Shown one piece after another: positions 1 through 8,332 of a DNA stretch of 64,000 nucleotides. This DNA comes from Phaeobacter porticola (GTDB lineage Bacteria > Pseudomonadota > Alphaproteobacteria > Rhodobacterales > Rhodobacteraceae): assembly GCF_001888185.1 (NCBI RefSeq), contig NZ_CP016364.1, positions 1,798,001-1,862,000 of the forward strand, written 5' to 3'. The notes below the pieces were generated by a model. It was not told where the DNA came from, ran no database searches, and worked only from the letters and a program-made list of their open reading frames with translations. Position numbers and translations under genes: made by a program. Positions within the stretch are counted from its first letter, which is position 1; each line of letters begins with the position of its first letter.

Positions 1-72
1 CTAAGCTGTCTCAGGTGATGCTGCGGCCCGCACCAAGGTCAACGACGCGCAGATAGCTGACTTTGCAAAGTC
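1..72 (-). repeat. Diverged inverted repeat, copy A
   Basis: Read on the minus strand, these 72 bases align without gaps to 4337-4408 on the plus strand with 53 of 72 identities by hand count. Fully shared blocks are GACTTTGCAAAG, CTATCTGCGC and GCAGCATC. In this copy GACTTTGCAAAGTC (59-72) is a perfect palindrome. The pair encloses the NACHT and GNAT genes. The repeat touches the window edge and may continue outside it. No ORF is supported here. It could be a relic of a mobile element or a dispersed intergenic repeat; the sequence alone does not decide. Confidence 0.6.
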
Positions 73-143
73 ATGGAGATATCTACGGGGCATGAGGCGG
101 ATTCGTCCCAACACTGGCGGTTAGCATTGTTCATGCACGCCGA

Positions 144-3100
144 TCACCTGTCACGACTGAGCCATGCCTTAAACGCTAGATAGAACTCATTCACTAACCC
201 AGCGGTATCTTCCGTTGCATCTGAGCCAACATGCCAATCGTCCGGGTAGGGGATACTGTCAGGCAGATACGTTTTTCCTACGCCCGATCGGACGCCAAAC
301 AGTGATTGGACAGCGTCCAGATTGAGACCCGTTGAAGAGGTGAAATCCACAGATCTGACAGGCATCGCTGTAAATGTGCAGCCCGTCAGATCTGTGAATT
401 TCAGTATCGCCTCGCTGAGGTCCACCTCGCTGAGGTCCGCCCCGCTGAGGTCCGCCCCGCTGAGGTCTGCCCTTCTGAGGTCTGCCCTTCTGAGGTCCGC
501 CCCGCTGAGATCCGCCCGGCTGAGCTCCGTCTCGCTGAGTTTCGTGCCTCTTAGGTCCGCCCCGCTGAGGTTCGCCCCGATGAGGTTCGCCTTGCTGAGG
601 TTCGCCCCGCTGAGGTTCGCCTTGCTGAGGTTCGCCTTGCTGAGGTTCGCCTTGCTGAGGTCCGCCCCGATGAGGTCCGCCCTGCTGAGGTCCGCCCCGC
701 TGAGGTCCGCCCCGATGAGGTCCGCACCGCTGAGCTCCGTCTCGCTAAGTTTCGCGCCTCTGAGGTCCGCCGCTGACAGGCCCGCCTCGCTCAGATCCGC
801 CGAACTCAGGTCCGCTCTCCTCAGATCCGCGGCACTTAGACGCGCCCATGCAAGGACCGCCCCGCTCAAGTTGGCCTCTTTCAGGTCAGCACCATCTAGA
901 TCTGCCGCCCCGAGGTCAACATTCTCAAGGCGTAGCCGAGAAAGAAGTCTGCCTGCTAGTCGATTGCGCGGACCATCAAGGGTGATTCGATGCAACATTC
1001 GCCCCCCAGCATTTACGTCTTTTTTTAGTGCTTCTAGTTTGACTAGGTGTTGTTTGCCTTCTCCAGTCTTCGGCTCACTTATTGCCAAAGAGGTGAGCGA
1101 TCCGAGAAGTGTCGTTTCTGCACAACGTTGCCGCTCAACTAAGGAGTTGAAATTCAACAGCTGCCCTTGATTCAAGTGATGGACTGGCATCCCATTCGTC
1201 AGAGTCCAGTCCATAAGGTGTTCCATTTGCCTACGTACTTTCAAGGCTTGCTCTGCTGGCCAAAGTCGTGCCTCATCTTTCATAAAACGTATCACAGGCC
1301 CAGTCATCTCCGCCAAGTCGAAGAGCTTTGCCCAGTCTTCAGCAACCCGCAGCTGTTCTGTTGGAGCCCGTGATGCGGCTAACCTTTGGGAGGCGCGCCT
1401 AGCAGTGGCAAGGATCGCGCGTGCTGCTAGATATTCACCGAAAGTCTTGTGGACAAATTCAAACCCAGCCCCTTCAATGTCGTGTTGAGTATGTGTCAAA
1501 AGCGCGACGGACTTTAAGTCAGTATCAGTGCGCTCTTCGAATTTTTCAAATTTTTCAGGCGCGTACCATTCGCGGAGCCCAGCAAAATCTTCATTGGTTC
1601 CGGTTCGTCCATTTCCCCGGAATGCTGCTAGGCCAAAGCACTCCATGAGGTCAAAGAAATCTTCGAGGTTAAGCCCTTGATAGGCATCAAGTCCCTTCTT
1701 CGAGTTTCGAGCAAAGATTTTCTCAAAAATATCTTTGTAAACGACATTTCGGTTGTCGGCGGCCTCTTCCCATCGCTCGGTTGCAAATTCCGATACGATC
1801 AGTAGGTGAAGCAGAAGGGGTTCTGCGTTTAGATCTTTCATACGCGCATCCGTCAAGGAGGTAGGCGGTGCGCAAGTTGGTATGCCCTTAATTCTGCACC
1901 AGCGCTCCCAATACACTGGGCGCTGATCAATCTTAGCAAGGGAGTCAGGGTCTTTCAGCAGATTATCTGAGGAAACCCCTTCCGGGAGCGCTCCCTTTTG
2001 CTGCAGGTCCATTTCCGGGTGGGTCAGCGGCCGGATAGGAGCAACGTGCAGCACAGCACTCATCGGAAGGTTTGCGTGAGAACGCATTTGCTCAACCGCA
2101 GTTGTGCGGCCAAGTATAAGGGCACGAGCACTTCGCCCCGCGACATTCAGGTCATTCAACAAGTGACGTGTGTCGTTGACGAATTGCTGGGCGAGACGTG
2201 TCGCTTCCTCGTCTATCGCTGAGAGCTCATCCAGGCCGTCAAAAACTAGCAAAAGATTCTTGCTCGATGTGCTATGCCAGTCGAAAGGGCTGTCCGGGAA
2301 CCCCTCGCATAGAGTAGGATGCTTCCAACCATAGCGATTTCTCAGATGCTGTGAAATACGACCCCGGAGTGGACCCTTTCCACGTACGTGCTGCAGGCGA
2401 ACAAACAAGACGCGCCAGTTCAGATCTTGCAACTGCTCTGATGCAAAGGCACGTGCAAAGGATGATTTTCCGCAGCCGGGTCCACCGGCGACGATCCTAA
2501 TTGGATCTTCATTGGTACTCTGTTGCAACCATTCTTGCGCCAAATCGTGCAGCATGCCGATTTCCGCTGTTGTGTAGAAACCGAGCTCTTTTCCATCTGA
2601 ATCCAGAATACTGTGCCTGGTGTTTCGACGTGCTCGAAGCCTGAGATATACATGCGAGAGTGGGGTGGTTTCCGTCTCGTCTGGTGAAAAAATGGGCTCA
2701 GAATGGAACTGGCTACGTATCCAGGCAGCATGACGTTCCCAAGCAAGAGATCGCACTACAGGTTCGGCCGTTTCACCAAGAAGAGATGATGCCAATGGAC
2801 TGTAGCACTCGCTGTTTTGGTTTACCACTTTAGAAACCGAAACAGCGATCGCGTCTTTGAAGCGAGCGAGAGCTTCTTCAGGCGTGTAACCGGTTTCGGG
2901 CGCCAGCTGGACAAGCATCGAGGGCAAAGTCTCATAGCACCCCTGCAAGTCATCAAGTAGGCTTAGGTTGACCAAATGGACAGGTTTAAACTCTCCCTTA
3001 TCCGGTATTGCTTCTAGCAAAGGCTGAAGTGCGCTGGCATGCTCCTCTTGGGACAGTTCGCTCCTCATTCTTGGATCGCTCACTAACTCATGGGCCGCGG

Positions 3101-3332
3101 TGGTTATGCAGTCTACAAGAAACCTCCAGGCTTTTGCCTCTGGAGAATCTTGTGGAGTAAGTCCTAGATGCCTCACAGTGGTCGGAATTGTCTCTAAGCC
3201 AGCTACAACATCGCCATACTTGGCCTTTGCTATGCCCAGGGCAATACTACCTGCGGCCTTTGGCCAATCCCGGATCAATTCAGGCCTTTTGAATTCCAAT
3301 TTTCCCACTCCTAGTCTTTCGTTCACAGGCAA
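144..3332 (-). CDS. NACHT-type NTPase with C-terminal pentapeptide repeats
   Basis: A 1062-residue STAND-class protein. Walker A GGPGCGKS is at residues 283-290 and Walker B LLLVFDGLDE with D365, D368 and E369. A FEFVHKTFGEYLAA motif around 625-636 is typical of the helical region after NACHT domains. Residues 802-981 are 36 uninterrupted pentapeptide repeats (pattern LSGAD), which fold as a right-handed quadrilateral helix in known members. The N-terminal 280 residues are helical-looking and I do not recognise them. The listed start is TTG; a GTG lies two codons in, no ATG is available upstream before a stop, and no good ribosome site is visible. Bacterial NACHT proteins are often antiphage NTPases that use the C-terminal repeat as sensor and the N-terminus as effector. 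That role is inference here, as is the idea that the pentapeptide solenoid is the sensor. Confidence 0.75.
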   Translation of the reverse strand: MPVNERLGVGKLEFKRPELIRDWPKAAGSIALGIAKAKYGDVVAGLETIPTTVRHLGLTPQDSPEAKAWRFLVDCITTAAHELVSDPRMRSELSQEEHASALQPLLEAIPDKGEFKPVHLVNLSLLDDLQGCYETLPSMLVQLAPETGYTPEEALARFKDAIAVSVSKVVNQNSECYSPLASSLLGETAEPVVRSLAWERHAAWIRSQFHSEPIFSPDETETTPLSHVYLRLRARRNTRHSILDSDGKELGFYTTAEIGMLHDLAQEWLQQSTNEDPIRIVAGGPGCGKSSFARAFASEQLQDLNWRVLFVRLQHVRGKGPLRGRISQHLRNRYGWKHPTLCEGFPDSPFDWHSTSSKNLLLVFDGLDELSAIDEEATRLAQQFVNDTRHLLNDLNVAGRSARALILGRTTAVEQMRSHANLPMSAVLHVAPIRPLTHPEMDLQQKGALPEGVSSDNLLKDPDSLAKIDQRPVYWERWCRIKGIPTCAPPTSLTDARMKDLNAEPLLLHLLIVSEFATERWEEAADNRNVVYKDIFEKIFARNSKKGLDAYQGLNLEDFFDLMECFGLAAFRGNGRTGTNEDFAGLREWYAPEKFEKFEERTDTDLKSVALLTHTQHDIEGAGFEFVHKTFGEYLAARAILATARRASQRLAASRAPTEQLRVAEDWAKLFDLAEMTGPVIRFMKDEARLWPAEQALKVRRQMEHLMDWTLTNGMPVHHLNQGQLLNFNSLVERQRCAETTLLGSLTSLAISEPKTGEGKQHLVKLEALKKDVNAGGRMLHRITLDGPRNRLAGRLLSRLRLENVDLGAADLDGADLKEANLSGAVLAWARLSAADLRRADLSSADLSEAGLSAADLRGAKLSETELSGADLIGADLSGADLSRADLIGADLSKANLSKANLSKANLSGANLSKANLIGANLSGADLRGTKLSETELSRADLSGADLRRADLRRADLSGADLSGADLSEVDLSEAILKFTDLTGCTFTAMPVRSVDFTSSTGLNLDAVQSLFGVRSGVGKTYLPDSIPYPDDWHVGSDATEDTAGLVNEFYLAFKAWLSRDR
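390..929 (-). repeat. Tandem 15-bp units encoding 36 pentapeptides
   Basis: The coding strand consists of 36 contiguous in-frame 15-bp units. Many are nearly identical in DNA, for example three LSKAN units in a row. A longer block is duplicated: LRGAKLSETELS (units 12-14) recurs as LRGTKLSETELS (units 26-28). Such an array can expand or shrink by slippage in 15-bp steps without breaking the frame, so repeat number may vary among strains. Confidence 0.85.
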
Positions 3333-3675
3333 GCCGGAAATTGAAAAACATGCAAGTAGTTCAACGTGTACCTTTCAACATGTCCAACATCGCAAGTCGG
3401 CTCGAAGAAAGTTGCGCTTGAAGATCGGAGGTCTGGCGGAGAGACGACACGGGTCCGCTAGGGTGGCTCTTCATGATTGTCTGCTTTGGGCTGGCTGGCG
3501 TCCTCTGAGGACCGGGAACATGTGCGCGCACGCTGCAACTCTGCTGGTGCATCGCCGCAAGGCAGCAATGAGCCCTTAGCCGTCATTAGGGTGTCATGAC
3601 GTGGCGCTAAGTGGCATTGGTTGAAAACTGTTCGGCCTGCAACGGATTGTTGCGGCCCTTTCTTTGAGACCTGAA
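3333..3675. other. Intergenic region between the NACHT and GNAT genes
   Basis: Divergent promoter region of 343 bp. A 63-codon minus-strand frame (3361-3552) stops 28 bp before the NACHT start but has no recognisable features. I see no RNA gene and no clear terminator. Confidence 0.5.
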
Positions 3676-4206
3676 ATGCAACCAGTCCACCTTCAAACAG
3701 AACGTCTGACGTTTCGTATGCCGAATGCTTCGGATCTTATTCCCTACACTTCGTATTGCCTAAGTGATCGGTCCGGGTTCGTTGGTGGACCGTTCGACAG
3801 CGTTCAGGCTTTTGAGAAGCTGGCGGCCATGGTCGGGCACTGGGAGCTTCGAGGCTTTGGCCGACTTATATTCACTGATCGTAGCACCGGTCGAGCGTTG
3901 GGGCATGTTGGTGCTTTGCACCTCAACGAAGGCGAAGTTCCCGAGTTTACTTGGACCATCTGGTCAAGTGATGACGAGAGGAAAGGCTACGCCACCGAAG
4001 CTTGCAGGGCCTATCTGGATCATGCGCGCAACGGGCTGGGTTTGTCCGCCATGATCGCCCGCATAGTGCAGGATAATCTCCCGTCGCGGAGATTGGCGGA
4101 GCGTATCGGAGGTATTCAGAACATGAATGCCTTGCCACCGAAGTGGCTCGCGAATTCAGTCACCTATGATTTTGCGATGCAAACCAGAGAGTCCTCAGCG
4201 TCCTAA
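3676..4206 (+). CDS. GNAT-family N-acetyltransferase (RimJ/RimL-like)
   Basis: 176 residues from the ATG at 3676; a TTG four codons upstream is less likely. The start MQPVHLQTERLTFRMP is the usual first strand of RimJ/RimL-type acetyltransferases, which transfer acetyl from acetyl-CoA to an amine. The middle shows GRALGHVGALHL and FTWTIWSSDDERKGYATEA, where the R/Q-x-x-G-x-A/G acetyl-CoA loop is represented by ERKGYATEA. The end (ARIVQDNLPSRRLAERIGG) matches the N-x-x-S-x-R-x-x-E-x-x-G hallmark. The substrate cannot be predicted. It is divergent from the NACHT gene and inside the flanking inverted repeats, so it may be cargo of the same segment. Confidence 0.8.
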   Translation: MQPVHLQTERLTFRMPNASDLIPYTSYCLSDRSGFVGGPFDSVQAFEKLAAMVGHWELRGFGRLIFTDRSTGRALGHVGALHLNEGEVPEFTWTIWSSDDERKGYATEACRAYLDHARNGLGLSAMIARIVQDNLPSRRLAERIGGIQNMNALPPKWLANSVTYDFAMQTRESSAS

Positions 4207-4336
4207 ATTCTACGAGCGGCAGCTTCGTCCCGCATCACGTCCGTTCGATGATGGTTGGTGGCTGCACTTGCGGCGAAGGTCTGCTCCATCCGTTGCTCGT
4301 GCAGCATGGGACCGCCGTCCGGCTGGCAGATTTCAC

Positions 4337-4408
4337 GACTTTGCAAAGGTCTCTATCTGCGCATCTCTAACCTTCGAGCGGGGTGCAGCATCGACCTGGC
4401 CAGCTGAG
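4337..4408 (+). repeat. Diverged inverted repeat, copy B
   Basis: Partner of the minus-strand repeat at 1-72, with 53 of 72 identical positions. Shared blocks are GACTTTGCAAAG (4337-4348), CTATCTGCGC (4353-4362), ACCTT and GCAGCATC. It lies 130 bp after the GNAT stop codon. Confidence 0.6.
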
Positions 4409-5174
4409 CTAGCCTGAAGGTCCGCTCTCGGGAAGTCTGGCGGGATCCTTCGCGTCTGCAGCGAGGGCGTCGCAGGCCTCATGCGAATGTCCGAATTGGG
4501 CTGCCAGCAGCCGCTAGCGCCATTTGGGACTGAGCTGCCGACGCTCATCGCGAGCCCGACCAAAGAAGTATAGCGATGCCCATTTTGAAACCCGTCCGGG
4601 AGCGCGCCGCCCCCGTTCTGTGTAAGTTGGAAGTCCTTGAACCAAAACACAATGGAGGGGGCGCCCATGTGGCGCTCTTTCCTCCCGGAGGTCGACGCAG
4701 CTCTGAGGGTAATGCTACGTCCCTAAAGTTGGGAAGAATTGAAAGTCGTGCCCCAAGAGCTCGACTCTGAGCAGTTTAAAGCTTCTTCAAAAGACCTTTA
4801 AAGATAGCCGCAGCCGGACATTTTAAACGGTTCGGGATGCGCTATAACCTATTTTGAAATGGGAAGTGTCCCTTACTGCAATGCGAAGTGTCCCTAACTC
4901 ACTCCGAAATTGGCAACAAAGGTGGGTGGCCTCGGGTCCAGTTCTGGAATATGTAGCAGGGCGCTCGTCAATAAAATTTTGCTGCAATGGGAAGTGTCCC
5001 GCACTGCAAAACGAAGTGTCCCGCTACACAGACATTTCTGCACAGCAGCTTTGCACCGCTGCCGCTTGCCCTGTAGCGCTTGGGTCGCTAGAAAAATAAA
5101 CAACCGTTCAATTCATGACGACTCCGGCGGGTCATATCCGGGCCGGGCTGCGTTCACACGAGGGAGGACACGCT
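4409..5174. other. Non-coding accessory DNA, possible element relics
   Basis: No gene is supported in this stretch. A reading frame opens at 4668 (ATG after GGAGGGGG at 4653-4660) and stops after about 19 codons, so it is at best a remnant. The right part holds the duplicated GAAGTGTCCC motif described separately. The stretch ends in the ribosome site of the acyl-CoA dehydrogenase gene. Confidence 0.5.
4858..5022. repeat. Two 37-bp direct repeats with paired GAAGTGTCCC motifs
   Basis: Copy 1 (4858-4894) and copy 2 (4986-5022) match at 33 of 37 positions, 128 bp apart. Each contains GGGAAGTGTCCC followed by CGAAGTGTCCC, so the decamer GAAGTGTCCC occurs four times in the same orientation. Repeated short motifs near an end are a feature of IS21-type elements, where they bind transposase. 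No transposase frame is present, so a deleted insertion sequence is only a guess. Confidence 0.5.
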
Positions 5175-6320
5175 GTGGATTTCGCATTGACCGAGGAACA
5201 GACCGCCATTTTCGATATGGCTTTCGCCTTTGGACAGGAGCATATCGCCCCCTTCGCCCGCCAGTGGGAGGCGGAGGGCACCATTCCGAAATCGCTCTGG
5301 CCACAGATCGGTGAGCTGGGCTTTGGCGCGCTTTATGTCTCTGAGGAAACCGGCGGCTCGGGCCTGTCCCGTCTTGATGCCACCTTGGTGTTTGAAGCGT
5401 TGTCGATGGCCTGCCCGTCTGTTGCGGCGTTCCTGTCGATCCACAACATGTGCGCCAAGATGCTCGACAGCTTTGCCAGTGATGAGATGAAGGCGCGGAT
5501 CATGCCGGACATCCTGTCGATGAAGACCGTGCTCAGCTACTGTCTCACGGAACCCGGTTCCGGTTCAGATGCTGCCGCGCTGAAAACCCGTGCTACCAAA
5601 ACCAACGAGGGCTATACCCTCAACGGGACCAAGGCGTTCATTTCAGGTGGTGGGTATTCCGACGCCTATGTCTGCATGGTCCGCAGCGGTGAGGACGGCC
5701 CCAAAGGTGTCTCTACCGTCTATGTCGAGGATGGCACAGCTGGGCTCAGCTTTGGCGGGCTTGAGGAGAAAATGGGCTGGAAGAGCCAGCCCACAGCCCA
5801 GGTTCAGTTCGACGACTGCAAAATCCCCGCCGCCAATCTGGTCGGAGAAGAGGGCAAAGGCTTCACCTATGCGATGAAAGGTCTGGATGGCGGGCGTCTG
5901 AATATCGCCTCCTGCTCGCTCGGCGCAGCACAGCAGGCGCTGACAATGACCCTGCAATATATGTCCGAGCGCAAGGCCTTTGGCAAATCCATCGATCAGT
6001 TCCAAGGCCTGCAATTCCGCCTTGCGGATATGGAAATCGAACTTCAGGCGGCTCGTGTGTTCCTACGTCAGGCCGCGTGGAAACTGGATCAGGGCGCGCC
6101 GGATGCGTCCAAACACTGCGCTATGGCCAAGAAATTCGTCACCGAAGCTGGCTCCAAAGTGGTCGATCAATGTCTGCAACTGCATGGCGGCTATGGCTAT
6201 CTGGCGGACTACGGGATCGAAAAACTGGTGCGTGATCTGCGTGTTCATCAGATCCTTGAAGGCACCAATGAGATCATGCGTGTGATCACCGCGCGCCATC
6301 TTCTGGCCGAAAACCACTGA
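5175..6320 (+). CDS. Acyl-CoA dehydrogenase, probable isobutyryl-CoA dehydrogenase
   Basis: 381 residues from a GTG at 5175, chosen because AGGGAGGA (5161-5168) sits 6 bp upstream and the product then begins VDFALTEEQ like its family; an ATG at 5115 would add an atypical extension. It is a flavoprotein oxidising short branched acyl-CoA, probably isobutyryl-CoA to methacrylyl-CoA. Visible signatures are CLTEPGSGSDAAALKT (first acyl-CoA dehydrogenase signature), KAFISGGGYSDAYVCMVR, and QLHGGYGYLADYGIEKLVRD near the end. The catalytic Glu is probably in ILEGTNEIMRVI. The next two genes encode the hydrolase and dehydrogenase of the same valine route, which supports the substrate assignment. The exact chain specificity is inference. 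Confidence 0.88.
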   Translation: MDFALTEEQTAIFDMAFAFGQEHIAPFARQWEAEGTIPKSLWPQIGELGFGALYVSEETGGSGLSRLDATLVFEALSMACPSVAAFLSIHNMCAKMLDSFASDEMKARIMPDILSMKTVLSYCLTEPGSGSDAAALKTRATKTNEGYTLNGTKAFISGGGYSDAYVCMVRSGEDGPKGVSTVYVEDGTAGLSFGGLEEKMGWKSQPTAQVQFDDCKIPAANLVGEEGKGFTYAMKGLDGGRLNIASCSLGAAQQALTMTLQYMSERKAFGKSIDQFQGLQFRLADMEIELQAARVFLRQAAWKLDQGAPDASKHCAMAKKFVTEAGSKVVDQCLQLHGGYGYLADYGIEKLVRDLRVHQILEGTNEIMRVITARHLLAENH

Positions 6321-6327
6321 GGCAGCC

Positions 6328-7374
6328 ATGAGCGATATTGATATCCGCGTCACCGGCCGCGCCGGGCGGATCACCCTCACCCGCAGCAAGGCGCTGAATG
6401 CGCTGAGCTATGACATGTGCATGGCCGTCGATGCCGCGCTGAAGGCCTGGGCCAAGGACGACGCCATTGATCTGGTGGTGATGGACGCCGAGGGCGAGAA
6501 AGCCTTTTGTGCGGGCGGTGACATTGCCGAGCTGTACCAGACGGGCATGTCGGGCGATTATGACTATGGTCGCCGGTTCTGGCGCGATGAATACCGGATG
6601 AATGCGCGCATCTTCGAATACCCCAAACCGGTGGTGAGCTTCCTGCAGGGGTTTGTCATGGGCGGCGGTGTTGGTCTTGGCTGCCACGGCACCCATCGCA
6701 TTGTCGGTGACAGCACGAAGATCGCCATGCCCGAGGTTGGCATTGGCCTTATCCCCGATGTTGGCGGCACCTTGATGCTGGCCCTGGCGCCGGGGCGGCT
6801 GGGGGAATACCTCGGCCTCACCGGGGCGCGGATGACTGCGGCGGACGCGATTTACGCAGGCTTCGCAGACCACTACATCCCCGAAACCCGCTGGCCCGAT
6901 CTCATCTCCGAACTGGAACAGACAGGTCGTGCCGATCTGCTGGCAGAAGCGGCTGAGACAGCACCAGCGGGCACGTTAGCCCCGATGTATGATGACATCG
7001 GCCGTAATTTTGGCGGCGAAACATTGACAGATATCCTGACCGCGCTTGATCATGACGACAGCAGTTTTGCCGATGCCACACTCAAGACCCTGCGGCGCAA
7101 CGCCCCGCTGTCGATGGCCGCCACTGTTGAACTGCTGCACCGGTTGCGCCTCGGCAACATGGGCATTCGCAAGGCGCTTGAACTGGAATACCGCTTCACC
7201 CATCGTGCGATGGAGAAGGGCGACTTTTTGGAAGGCATCCGCGCCCAGATCATCGACAAGGATCGCCAGCCCAAATGGCAATATACCGACGGCGCGGTGC
7301 CTGCCACGGCGGTCAGCCAGATGCTGATGCCGCTGGCGACGCAGACGCTGCAGTTTGAGGAGGAGAACACATGA
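6328..7374 (+). CDS. 3-hydroxyisobutyryl-CoA hydrolase (enoyl-CoA hydratase family)
   Basis: 348 residues, crotonase fold. FCAGGDIAELYQ and GFVMGGGVGLGCHG form the oxyanion-hole regions. PEVGIGLIPDVGGTL carries the Glu and Asp pattern of 3-hydroxyisobutyryl-CoA hydrolases rather than plain hydratases, and the C-terminal extension also fits that subgroup. It would remove CoA from 3-hydroxyisobutyryl-CoA, preventing build-up of reactive methacrylyl-CoA. It begins 8 bp after the dehydrogenase stop and its stop overlaps the next start by 4 bp (ATGA), so the three genes are one operon. A true enoyl-CoA hydratase for methacrylyl-CoA is not in this window. Many genomes label this protein simply enoyl-CoA hydratase. 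Confidence 0.87.
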   Translation: MSDIDIRVTGRAGRITLTRSKALNALSYDMCMAVDAALKAWAKDDAIDLVVMDAEGEKAFCAGGDIAELYQTGMSGDYDYGRRFWRDEYRMNARIFEYPKPVVSFLQGFVMGGGVGLGCHGTHRIVGDSTKIAMPEVGIGLIPDVGGTLMLALAPGRLGEYLGLTGARMTAADAIYAGFADHYIPETRWPDLISELEQTGRADLLAEAAETAPAGTLAPMYDDIGRNFGGETLTDILTALDHDDSSFADATLKTLRRNAPLSMAATVELLHRLRLGNMGIRKALELEYRFTHRAMEKGDFLEGIRAQIIDKDRQPKWQYTDGAVPATAVSQMLMPLATQTLQFEEENT

Positions 7375-8246
7375 ACATCGGATTTATCGGTCTCGGCAAT
7401 ATGGGCGGCCCGATGGCGGCCAATCTCGCCAAGGCAGGCCATGACGTCACCGGCTTTGACATGGCTGATGTCTCCATCGAGGGGGTGACCATGGCCGCCT
7501 CCGCCGCGGAGGCCGCGACCGACGCCGAGGTGGTGATCACCATGCTGCCCAATGGTCAGATCCTGCGCGCGGTGGCAGATGACGTCATCCCCGCCATGAG
7601 TGCGGGCGCCACGCTGGTGGATTGCTCCACCGTCGATGTCGACAGCGCCCGTGCCGTGGCCGATCAGGCAGGGTCCGCCAATCTGATGTTTGTCGACGCC
7701 CCGGTCTCCGGCGGTATTGGTGGTGCCTCAGGTGGCACGCTCACCTTTATGGCCGGCGGTTCCTCTGCGGCCTTTGCAGCGGCGGAACCGCTGTTTGACA
7801 TCATGGGGCAGAAGGCCGTCCATTGTGGCGAGGCCGGCGCCGGTCAGGCGGCGAAAATCTGCAACAATATGATCCTCGGCATCACCATGATCGGCACCTG
7901 CGAGGCCTTTGCTCTGGCCGACAAACTGGGCCTCGACCGGCAGAAGATGTTCGATGTGGTCTCCACCTCCTCCGGCTACAGCTGGTCGATGAACGCCTAT
8001 TGCCCCGCCCCCGGCGTCGGGCCGCAATCGCCTGCCGACAATGACTACCAACCCGGTTTTGCCGCCGAGCTGATGCTGAAGGATCTGCGTCTGGCGCAAC
8101 AAGCCGCCCATAGTGCGGATGCGGACACCCCGATGGGGGCATTGGCACAGGCGCTCTATTCCATGTTCGTTGAGGAAGAAGGCGGCGCAGGCAAGGATTT
8201 CAGCGCCATGCTGCCCCGGTTTGAGGCCCGCAGCCGTCACGATTGA
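7371..8246 (+). CDS. mmsB: 3-hydroxyisobutyrate dehydrogenase
   Basis: 291 residues. The N-terminus has the Rossmann motif GFIGLGNMGGPMAANLAKAG for NAD binding. FVDAPVSGGIGGASGGTLTF is the substrate-binding signature, and GQAAKICNNMILG carries the catalytic Lys of the beta-hydroxyacid dehydrogenase family. It oxidises 3-hydroxyisobutyrate to methylmalonate semialdehyde in valine breakdown. Translation is coupled to the hydrolase gene by ATGA, and a hairpin follows 54 bp after its stop. Methylmalonate semialdehyde dehydrogenase (mmsA) is not present here and must lie elsewhere. Confidence 0.93.
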   Translation: MNIGFIGLGNMGGPMAANLAKAGHDVTGFDMADVSIEGVTMAASAAEAATDAEVVITMLPNGQILRAVADDVIPAMSAGATLVDCSTVDVDSARAVADQAGSANLMFVDAPVSGGIGGASGGTLTFMAGGSSAAFAAAEPLFDIMGQKAVHCGEAGAGQAAKICNNMILGITMIGTCEAFALADKLGLDRQKMFDVVSTSSGYSWSMNAYCPAPGVGPQSPADNDYQPGFAAELMLKDLRLAQQAAHSADADTPMGALAQALYSMFVEEEGGAGKDFSAMLPRFEARSRHD

Positions 8247-8300
8247 TCCAATTTCGGATCATGCCGACGGACGCCATTTTACAGAACCCTATATAACACC

Positions 8301-8332
8301 AAGCGCCGCTTCCGGTTTCGGCAGCGGCGCTT
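8301..8332 (+). terminator. Hairpin downstream of the valine operon
   Basis: AAGCGCCGCT (8301-8310) pairs with AGCGGCGCTT (8323-8332) in a perfect 10-bp stem with a 12-nt loop. The T-run after it is weak, so termination may be partial. Confidence 0.65.

Noticed and set aside
390-929. Regular short repeats reminiscent of a CRISPR array
   Set aside because: Units are 15 bp, contiguous, without spacers, and in frame inside a protein gene.
322-1170. Plus-strand frame rich in Leu-Arg-Ser-Ala repeats
   Set aside because: It is the antisense reading of the pentapeptide array; the repeat pattern is a by-product of the 15-bp units and there is no ribosome site.
3361-3552. 63-codon minus-strand frame just upstream of the NACHT gene
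   Set aside because: It ends close to the NACHT start but has no motif or ribosome site, and its frame differs from that gene.
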